In this document: positions 1 through 5,460 of the stretch, piece after piece | Layout: every line of letters begins with the position of its first letter | Numbering within the stretch: position 1 is the stretch's first letter | Source: Coriobacteriaceae bacterium | GTDB taxonomy: Bacteria > Actinomycetota > Coriobacteriia > Coriobacteriales > QAMH01 | Assembly (NCBI GenBank): GCA_004553405.1 | Contig: SFLO01000039.1 | Location: 1-9,623 of the forward strand | DNA: 9,623 nt | Reading direction: 5' to 3' | The notes under the pieces: generated by a model | What the model was told of the DNA's origin: nothing | What the model saw: the letters and a program-made list of their open reading frames with translations, nothing else | Databases searched by the model: none | Translations under genes and position numbers: made by a program

Positions 1-2
1 AG

Positions 3-1298
3 AAGGTCTCCGAGACCGAGTACCACATCGCCCTGCGCGAGGGTGCCAAGTTCTCTGACGGCACCGACGTCACCCCGGCAGACGTCGTCAACGCCATCAA
101 GGTCGAGATGGAGAACGCTCTCTACGCTCCCTTCCTGAGCTTCATCGACAAGGTCACCGAGGAGGGCAACGGCGTCTGCGTCATGCTCAAGTACCCCGCA
201 GAGTCCCTGCTCAAGTGCCGCCTGGCCACCTGCCGCGTGTTCCCCAAGGGCACCGCGCAGGAGGATCTGGACAAGGGCACCTTCCTGGGCACCGGCCCCT
301 GGGTCATCAAGTCCTGCAACTTCGACGCCGGCGGAGCCGTCGACTTCGAGCCCAACCCCAACTACAACGGCTCTTACCCCGCAACCGCCGCTGCCATGCA
401 CTGGGACATCATCACCGACGAGACCGCTCGCACCCAGTACCTCACCGAGGCAACCGCACAGGTCATGGAGAGCGTCCCCGCTGCCAACATCGACCTCGTC
501 AAGCAGGCCGGCGCCACTGCTGAGTCCCTGGACTCCTTCTCCCTGGCCTTCCTGATGTTCAACACCGTGAAGAAGCCCTTCGACGACTACCGCGTCCGCC
601 AGGCCCTCTTCTATGCAATCGACATCGAGAAGCTGATCAACAACCAGCTCGCCGGTTACGCCAAGGCCCTCACCTGCTTCCTGCCCGAGACCCATGCCAA
701 CTACCACCAGGCAGCAACCGTCTACACCTACGACCCCGAGAAGGCCAAGACCCTGCTCGCGGACGCCGGTGTCAAGGACCTCAAGCTCGAGCTCATGGTC
801 AACGACCGCTGGCCCAAGGACCTGGCTGCCCAGATCAAGGAGAACTGGGACGCCGTCCTCGGCGACAACGCCGTCACCCTCAACGTCTGCGAGGTCGACT
901 GGGCTGCCTTCAACGACCCCAAGGATGCCAAGTACGACATCCTGCTCACCCCGGGCGACCCCTCTTGCTTCGGCAACGACCCCGACCTGTGGATGTCCTG
1001 GTGGTACGGCGACAACATCTGGACCACCGGTCGCACCTTCTGGCAGCACTCCGACAAGAAGACCTTCGACAAGCTCCAGGACCTCATGCAGCAGGCCCGC
1101 GAGGCTACGGGCGACGCCCAGCAGGAGCTCTTCAACCAGTGCTTCGACCTCATCGCCGAGCAGGTGCCCCTGTATCCGCTGATGCATCGCCAGGTCACCA
1201 CCGCTTGGTGGCCCAACCTCATCGCCGGCTTCAAGCCCGTCGCCACCACCGGTCTGTACTTCCTGGGTGCAAGCTGCACCGAGGAGTCCGCTAAGTAG
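3..1298 (+). CDS. ABC transporter substrate-binding protein, family 5 (Dpp/Opp/SAT type), 5'-truncated
   Basis: This is the C-terminal 431 codons of an extracellular solute-binding protein. The reading frame is open from base 3, so the start codon, lipoprotein signal and first part of lobe I lie outside the window; the ATG at 108 is internal. The first visible residues (LREGAKFSDGTDVTPADVV) are the hallmark of SBP family 5, where this segment follows the first strand of the large lobe. Further typical stretches are GTGPWVIKS, the segment around FDDYRVRQALFYAIDIEKL, and a C-terminal region with LIAEQVPLYPLMH. Family members bind peptides, nickel, opines or sugars; the binding site cannot be read reliably from sequence. 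The downstream nan genes make sialic acid the preferred guess. It probably forms one importer with the permease and ATPase genes that follow, but a terminator separates it from them, as is common when the binding protein must be made in excess. Codons are strongly biased (mostly TCC and CGC), suggesting high expression. Confidence 0.93.
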   Translation, partial: KVSETEYHIALREGAKFSDGTDVTPADVVNAIKVEMENALYAPFLSFIDKVTEEGNGVCVMLKYPAESLLKCRLATCRVFPKGTAQEDLDKGTFLGTGPWVIKSCNFDAGGAVDFEPNPNYNGSYPATAAAMHWDIITDETARTQYLTEATAQVMESVPAANIDLVKQAGATAESLDSFSLAFLMFNTVKKPFDDYRVRQALFYAIDIEKLINNQLAGYAKALTCFLPETHANYHQAATVYTYDPEKAKTLLADAGVKDLKLELMVNDRWPKDLAAQIKENWDAVLGDNAVTLNVCEVDWAAFNDPKDAKYDILLTPGDPSCFGNDPDLWMSWWYGDNIWTTGRTFWQHSDKKTFDKLQDLMQQAREATGDAQQELFNQCFDLIAEQVPLYPLMHRQVTTAWWPNLIAGFKPVATTGLYFLGASCTEESAK

Positions 1299-1324
1299 CA
1301 CATGGGCTGCAGATAGAAATAGAG

Positions 1325-1365
1325 CAAGGGGACGGGCCCTCACGGGCTCGCCCCCTTGTTTCTTT
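1325..1365 (+). terminator. Intrinsic terminator after the substrate-binding protein gene
   Basis: A 15-bp stem (caaggggacgggccc at 1325-1339, partner 1344-1358) closes a 4-nt loop (tcac). It contains one G-T wobble and one A-C mismatch and is followed at once by tttcttt (1359-1365). It lies 27 bp after the stop codon. It probably ends most transcripts of the binding-protein gene and lets a fraction read through into the permease genes. Confidence 0.82.
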
Positions 1366-1385
1366 ATGCGGCTGCGGCGGGCATG

Positions 1386-1419
1386 CCGCGCGGCAGCGAG
1401 CAAGGACGCTGCCGCGCGG
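1386..1419 (+). repeat. Perfect 13-bp inverted repeat with 8-nt loop in the SBP-permease intergenic region
   Basis: The arms ccgcgcggcagcg (1386-1398) and cgctgccgcgcgg (1407-1419) are exact reverse complements around an 8-nt spacer. No T-run follows, so it does not look like a second intrinsic terminator. It ends one base before a -10-like TAGAAT. It could be an operator overlapping the -35 position, or an mRNA hairpin that blocks 3' degradation of the upstream message. The repeat is seen directly; its role is inferred. Confidence 0.75.
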
Positions 1420-1420
1420 T

Positions 1421-1426
1421 TAGAAT
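1421..1426 (+). promoter_or_regulatory. Possible -10 box (TAGAAT) for the permease/ATPase genes
   Basis: TAGAAT matches the TATAAT consensus at five of six positions and lies 58 bp before the chosen GTG start. No convincing -35 hexamer sits 16-18 bp upstream; that position falls within the inverted repeat at 1386-1419. If real, it would give the permease genes their own transcript downstream of the terminator at 1325-1365, possibly under control of a protein binding the repeat. Confidence 0.33.
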
Positions 1427-1472
1427 GCTCCCGTAGCCTCGAATTTCTGCCCTGCGCAGAACTCGTTGATTG

Positions 1473-1480
1473 AAAGGAGG
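1473..1480 (+). promoter_or_regulatory. Ribosome binding site that fixes the permease start
   Basis: AAAGGAGG is a near-perfect Shine-Dalgarno sequence. Two GTG codons follow in the same frame, at 1482 and 1485. Only the second leaves a minimal workable gap (4 nt). An in-frame TTG at 1470 overlaps the site itself and is therefore an unlikely start. Confidence 0.7.
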
Positions 1481-1484
1481 AGTG

Positions 1485-2441
1485 GTGAACAACCTCGTGA
1501 GACTGATCGGCCGGCGCCTCATCGCGCTGCCCATCATGGTCATAGGCGTGACCATCCTGGTCTTCTTCATCACCTCGCTCTCTCCCATCAACCAGGCGTA
1601 TTCGGTCCTGGGAGAGAACGCCACCCCCGAGCAGGTTCAGCAGTACACAGAAGAGCACGGCCTCGACGACCCGATCGTCGTGCAGTACTTCCGCTACCTG
1701 GGCGACCTCTGCCACGGTGACCTGGGCGTCTACGGCGCCACCAAGGTCTCTGTCGCAGAGAAGATCGGCCAGGCCCTGCCCGTCACCCTGGAGCTCACCT
1801 TTGCCGGCTTGGTGATCGCGCTGATACTCTCGGTGGTGCTGGGCGTGATATCGGCGCTCTACAGAGACCGCTGGCCAGACCAGGTGATCCGCATATTCTC
1901 GATCGTCTGCCTGGCCATGCCCTCGTTCTGGCTGGCTGTGCTCTTGATCTTGCTGTTCTCGAGCAACCTGGGCCTGCTGCCCGCCTCCGGCGCGCTGCCG
2001 GCCTTCTTCAGCGACCCGGGCGGATGGTGCGCGCGCATGGCCCTGCCGGCCTTCGCCCTGGCCGTGCCCGTTGCCGGCCAGATGATCCGCGTCATCCGCA
2101 CCTCCATGGTCGAGGAGCTTGACAAGGACTACGTCCGCACGGCACGCGGCTTTGGCATCCCCATGGGCACCGTCGTGGCCAAAAACGTGCTGCGCAACGC
2201 CCTCATCAGCCCCGTCACCGTCTTGGGCCTCAAGATCGCCCACCTCATCGGCGGCGCCGTCGTCATCGAGGTCATCTTCAACCTCCCCGGCATGGGCATG
2301 CTCATCCTCCAGGGAATCCAGGCCAACTACATCACGCTGATCCAGGGCGTGGTCCTGGTGGTCGCCCTGGCCTTCATCATCATCAACATCATCGTCGATA
2401 TGCTCTATGTCCTTATCGACCCGCGAATCAGGACGGTGTAG
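1485..2441 (+). CDS. ABC transporter permease, DppB/OppB type
   Basis: This is an inner-membrane subunit of a peptide/nickel/sialic-acid-class importer. The protein has about 318 residues, normal for DppB-type permeases. It shows an N-terminal membrane helix (after RLIGRRLIALPIMV), the large extracytoplasmic loop usual for this subunit (containing GLDDPIVVQYFRYLGDL), and then about five further hydrophobic segments. The cytoplasmic coupling loop is intact: DYVRTARGFGIP followed by NVLRNALISPV, the family's EAA motif that docks on the ATPases. The C-terminus ends in VDMLYVLIDPRIR, typical of the family. The start is placed at the second GTG because of the AAAGGAGG at 1473-1480. The next gene starts only 4 bp after the stop, so the two are almost certainly co-transcribed and translationally coupled. 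Substrate assignment rests on context alone. Confidence 0.92.
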   Translation: MNNLVRLIGRRLIALPIMVIGVTILVFFITSLSPINQAYSVLGENATPEQVQQYTEEHGLDDPIVVQYFRYLGDLCHGDLGVYGATKVSVAEKIGQALPVTLELTFAGLVIALILSVVLGVISALYRDRWPDQVIRIFSIVCLAMPSFWLAVLLILLFSSNLGLLPASGALPAFFSDPGGWCARMALPAFALAVPVAGQMIRVIRTSMVEELDKDYVRTARGFGIPMGTVVAKNVLRNALISPVTVLGLKIAHLIGGAVVIEVIFNLPGMGMLILQGIQANYITLIQGVVLVVALAFIIINIIVDMLYVLIDPRIRTV

Positions 2442-2445
2442 GCAT

Positions 2446-3246
2446 ATGGCACAGTTCAGAGAAGGTCTTTCCCAGAAGATGGAGTCCACCTCCGGCAAGA
2501 AGCTCAGCCTCAGGCACCTCAAGGCCATGAGCCTCGGAGGCAAGATCTCCCTCGTCGTCTTGACGCTCATCGTCCTCATGGCGATCCTTGCCAACTTCAT
2601 CGCGCCCTACGACCCGCTGTCCATCTACAGCGCGCGCCTCGCCCCCAACGGCGAGTTCCTCTTCGGCACGGATGACAAGGGCCGCGACGTCATGTCGCGC
2701 GTCATGTACGGCGCACGCTACTCCCTGCTCATCGGCTTGGGATCCACGGCGTTCGCCCTCTTCTTCGGCGCTATCATCGGCGCCCTGGCCGCAGTGACCC
2801 GTACCTGGATCTCTGAGGTCATCATGCGCATCATGGACGTCATCATGTCCTTCCCCGGCATCGCGCTGGCCGCCACCGTGGTCATCGTGATGGGTGCGTC
2901 CATCCCCTCGCTGATCGTGGCCATCGGCATCCTCTATGCGCCGCAGATCGCACGCGTCGTCCGCGCCAACATCATACGGCTCGCGTGCTCCTTGGATCTT
3001 GTGGAAGCACGTCATGCGCAACTGCCTTGCCCCCATCCTGGTCTTCACCGTGGTGTGCGTGGCAGACGCCATCGTCTTCGAGGCATCGCTCGCCTTCATC
3101 TCTGCCGGCATCCCCGAGCCCACCCCCACCTGGGGCAACATCCTCGCCGATGCCCGCGCCGGCGTGCTTTCCGGCCGCTGGTGGCAGGCGCTCTTCCCCG
3201 GCCTGTTCATCATGATCACGGTTCTGTGCCTGAACATCCTCTCTGA
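2446..3246 (+). pseudogene. DppC-type permease, N-terminal part; frame broken at about 2974
   Basis: The ATG at 2446, 4 bp after the upstream permease stop, begins a normal DppC-type permease: a cytoplasmic leader, TM1 at about residues 33-52, the motif FIAPYDPL, the family signature LFGTDDKGRDVMSRVMYGAR, further membrane segments, and IARVVRANI ending at residue 176 (codon 2971-2973). After that this frame reads non-homologous residues (RLACSLDLVEARH and so on) until a TGA at 3244-3246. The continuation of the permease, YGSRAPWILWKHV, resumes one base later in the next frame from 2975. Compared with the usual family pattern, about 14 residues are missing between these points, which together with the frame change implies a loss of about 41 nt. 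The missing piece is the EAA coupling loop. The intact gene would run 2446-4435 plus the lost bases, about 676 residues, as a permease-ATPase fusion. Either a genuine disruption or an assembly error would explain this. Confidence 0.8.
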
Positions 3247-4435
3247 GGGTGTGACCGACGCCATGGCGGCTCCTCCCGCAGCCCCGCTGCAGGCAGCCGA
3301 CGACAACCTCTCCTCCGACCGCGAGGCCGACCGCCTCGTCGCCGACCCCAAGCTGGCCTACGCCGCTCAGGCCGAGGCCCTCGAGGCGCGCCTAGCCGCC
3401 CTCAGGGACGTCGAGACCCGCCGCACGGACCGCTTCGAGGCCCGCACGGACGTGCCGCCCATCCTGGAGGTCAAGGACCTCTGCATCCAGTTCCCCCGCC
3501 ACGGCGACGTCAACGTGGTCGACCACCTGAGCTTTGTGGTGCGCCCGCGCCAGACCATGGGCCTGGTGGGCGAGTCCGGCTGCGGCAAGTCCATCTCCTC
3601 GATGGCGATCATGGGCCTGCTCGACCCCAAGGCCAAGATCAGCGGCCAGATCATCTACAACGGGCAGAACCTGCTCGACCTCGACCCCAAGGCCATGAAC
3701 GAGCTGCGCGGCAAGGAGATCGCCATGGTCTACCAGGACGCGCTCTCCTCGCTCAACCCCTCCATGCTCATCAGCGCGCAGTTCAAGCAGCTCACCTCCC
3801 GCGGCGGCACCCGCACGGCAGAGGAGCTTCTGGAGCTGGTGGGCCTCGATCCCAGCCGCGTGCTGTGCTCCTACCCGCATGAGCTTTCTGGCGGCCAGCG
3901 CCAGCGCGTGCTCATCGCCATGGCGCTCACCCGCGACCCCAAGGTCGTCATCGCAGACGAGCCCACCACCGCCCTGGACGTCACCGTGCAAAAGCAGGTC
4001 GTCGACCTGCTCAACCGCCTGCAGCACGAGCTGGGCTTTGCCATGGTCTTCGTGAGCCACGACCTTGCCCTGGTGGCAGAGGTCGCCAACTCCATCACGG
4101 TCATGTACGCAGGCCAGGTTGTGGAGCAGGGCCCGGTGCGCGACATCATGTGCGGCCCCGTGCACGAGTACACCAGGGGCCTGCTGGGCTCCGTGCTCTC
4201 CATCGAGGCCGGCGGAGACCGCCTGCACCAGGTTCCCGGATCTGTCCCCAGCCCCAAGGACTTCCCCGAAGGCGACCGCTTCCGCCCGCGCTCGAGCCAT
4301 CCAGACGCCGTCTCCAACGTGCCGCCCATGCTCAAGCGCCTCAAGGGCACAGACCACTACTATGCCGAGCTGCCTGACAGCGAGCTCAAGCGCATCGGCC
4401 TTGAGCCGCTGGTGCCGGCAGAGGGGAGGGAATAA
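2936..4435 (+). CDS. DppC-type permease C-terminal part fused to DppD-type ATPase (downstream piece of the broken fusion gene)
   Basis: Real homology begins at 2975 (YGSRAPWILWKHV). The ATG at 2936 is a chance start lying in the out-of-frame overlap with the upstream fragment. Residues 14-109 from that ATG are the second half of a DppC permease (NCLAPILVF, FEASLAFISAG, PTWGNILADAR, LNILSEGVTDAM). A charged, probably helical linker of about 60 residues follows. Then comes a complete ABC ATPase: Walker A GESGCGKS (212-219), Q-loop in VYQDALSSLNP, signature LSGGQRQR (317-324), Walker B VVIADEPT with catalytic Glu342, D-loop ALD, and switch His375. The C-terminal extension with the typical HEYTRGLLGS segment is also present. 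All ATPase residues are intact. Permease-ATPase fusions of this type are known in actinobacterial Dpp-like importers, so the fusion is real; only the join at 2974 is abnormal. An alternative start, ATG 3263, would give just linker plus ATPase. The stop overlaps the next start (TAATG). Confidence 0.85.
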   Translation: MRRRSHASSAPTSYGSRAPWILWKHVMRNCLAPILVFTVVCVADAIVFEASLAFISAGIPEPTPTWGNILADARAGVLSGRWWQALFPGLFIMITVLCLNILSEGVTDAMAAPPAAPLQAADDNLSSDREADRLVADPKLAYAAQAEALEARLAALRDVETRRTDRFEARTDVPPILEVKDLCIQFPRHGDVNVVDHLSFVVRPRQTMGLVGESGCGKSISSMAIMGLLDPKAKISGQIIYNGQNLLDLDPKAMNELRGKEIAMVYQDALSSLNPSMLISAQFKQLTSRGGTRTAEELLELVGLDPSRVLCSYPHELSGGQRQRVLIAMALTRDPKVVIADEPTTALDVTVQKQVVDLLNRLQHELGFAMVFVSHDLALVAEVANSITVMYAGQVVEQGPVRDIMCGPVHEYTRGLLGSVLSIEAGGDRLHQVPGSVPSPKDFPEGDRFRPRSSHPDAVSNVPPMLKRLKGTDHYYAELPDSELKRIGLEPLVPAEGRE

Positions 4436-5367
4436 TGGCAGACGAGAAGACCGCCGTTGCCCCCGAGGAGCGCTCTGGCCGCCGCGACGTCCGCGAGCAG
4501 CTGCAGGCTATCCCCGTCCCGGAGACCTCCGTGCCGGACGACACCCCTGCAGATGCCGGCGAGCCGCTGATCTTCCTCGACGACATCCATGTCACCTTCA
4601 AGACCCGCACGGGCTCCCTGCTGCACCCCAACAAGGTGAAGGCCGTCCGCGGTGTGAGCATCAAGCTCATGCCGGGCGAGACCATCGGCATCGTGGGCGA
4701 GTCCGGCTGCGGCAAGTCCACCACCGCCAACGTGCTCTGCGGCCTGCAGAAGCCCACCAGCGGCCATGTGTACTTCAAGGGCAAGGACGTCACCAACCGC
4801 ACCGCGGCAGACCGCAAGACCATCGGCCGCGTGCTCTCCGTGGTGTTCCAGGACCCGGCAACCGCCCTCAACGCCCGCATGAGCGTCCACGACCAGCTGC
4901 TCGACCCGATGGTCGTGCACAAGGTGGGCACCCCGCAAGAGCGTGAGAAGCGCGTCCGCGAGCTCATCCACCTGGTGGGTCTGCCCGCAAGCTGCCTTGA
5001 GGCCCTGCCCGGCCAGATGTCCGGCGGCCAGCGCCAGCGCGTGGCCATCGCCCGCGCCCTGGCACTCAACCCCGAGGCCATCATCGCCGACGAGCCCACA
5101 TCCGCGCTGGACGTCTCTGTGCGCGCGCAGATCCTCAACCTGCTGATGGACCTCAAGAAGGAGCTCAACCTGGCGATGGTCTTCATCAGCCACGACATCT
5201 CCACCGTGCGCTACATCTCGGACCGCATCATCGTCATGAACAAGGGCGTCATTGTGGAGCGCGGCAAGGCCAAGGACGTCTTCGAGAACCCCAAGGACCC
5301 CTACACCAAGCTGCTGCTGGGTGCCGCACCCAGCCTGCTGCACCCCAGCGAGGAGTGCTTCAAGTAA
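4435..5367 (+). CDS. ABC transporter ATP-binding protein, DppF/OppF type
   Basis: This is the second ATPase of the importer, a cytoplasmic protein of 310 residues that should pair with the ATPase domain encoded upstream to drive transport. After a variable acidic leader of about 40 residues the ABC domain shows Walker A GESGCGKST (88-96), the Q-loop VFQDPATALN, signature MSGGQRQRV (195-203), Walker B AIIADEPT with catalytic Glu220, D-loop ALD, and switch His253 in ISHD. The oligopeptide-transporter C-terminal segment (NPKDPYTKLLLGAAPSLLH) is present. The first hydrophobic stretch (FLDDIHVTFKTR) and the loop between it and Walker A, where the substrate name usually cannot be read, match DppF rather than DppD. 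Start and upstream stop overlap by one base (TAATG), with GGGGAGGG just upstream, indicating tight translational coupling. The protein appears fully functional, in contrast to its broken partner. Confidence 0.93.
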   Translation: MADEKTAVAPEERSGRRDVREQLQAIPVPETSVPDDTPADAGEPLIFLDDIHVTFKTRTGSLLHPNKVKAVRGVSIKLMPGETIGIVGESGCGKSTTANVLCGLQKPTSGHVYFKGKDVTNRTAADRKTIGRVLSVVFQDPATALNARMSVHDQLLDPMVVHKVGTPQEREKRVRELIHLVGLPASCLEALPGQMSGGQRQRVAIARALALNPEAIIADEPTSALDVSVRAQILNLLMDLKKELNLAMVFISHDISTVRYISDRIIVMNKGVIVERGKAKDVFENPKDPYTKLLLGAAPSLLHPSEECFK

Positions 5368-5394
5368 GGGGAGCTTGAACAACGCCACAGCAAA

Positions 5395-5420
5395 GAGGCG
5401 GGTCCGCATGGGCCCGCCTC
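5395..5420 (+). terminator. Hairpin after the importer genes, probable terminator
   Basis: An 11-bp stem (gaggcgggtcc at 5395-5405, partner 5410-5420, one G-T wobble) encloses the loop gcat. It begins 27 bp after the ATPase stop. The T-run expected of an intrinsic terminator is not adjacent; the nearest T-rich stretch is tgttttgtt, about 19 nt further on. It may be a weak or Rho-assisted terminator, or an mRNA-stabilising hairpin. Confidence 0.5.
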
Positions 5421-5426
5421 ATGCCG

Positions 5427-5432
5427 TACTAT
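5427..5432 (+). promoter_or_regulatory. Weak -10-like box (TACTAT) before the flavoprotein gene
   Basis: TACTAT lies 28 bp before the ATG of the flavoprotein gene and just after the hairpin at 5395-5420. No good -35 element sits at the right distance. It is reported because the same order (hairpin, then a TA-rich hexamer, then a start) occurs before the DppB-type permease. Confidence 0.2.
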
Positions 5433-5460
5433 GAGGCTGTTTTGTTGAGAGAGGGGGCTC

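Noticed and set aside
1470..1484. TTG at 1470 as start of the DppB-type permease
   Set aside because: This start would place the ribosome binding site AAAGGAGG inside the coding region; the GTG at 1485 is the start that follows that site.
2960..2985. Programmed ribosomal frameshift as explanation for the split permease
   Set aside because: There is no slippery heptamer at the junction, and a frameshift would not restore the roughly 14 residues that are missing between the two homologous parts.
2428..3351. Open frame of 307 codons on the minus strand across the frameshift site
   Set aside because: I considered whether it might be the true gene in the damaged region. Its product is a run of Asp, His, Gly and Arg without family resemblance, whereas both plus-strand frames show clear permease sequence on either side of 2974.
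4360..5409. Open frame of 349 codons on the minus strand
   Set aside because: It is antisense to the DppF-type ATPase, which has all ABC motifs. The product is a Leu/Ala/Val/His/Asp-rich shadow with no domain.
5395..5460. Riboswitch in the leader of the flavoprotein gene
   Set aside because: The 93-bp gap holds one simple hairpin and a ribosome site; there is no room for, or sign of, a conserved aptamer such as the FMN element.
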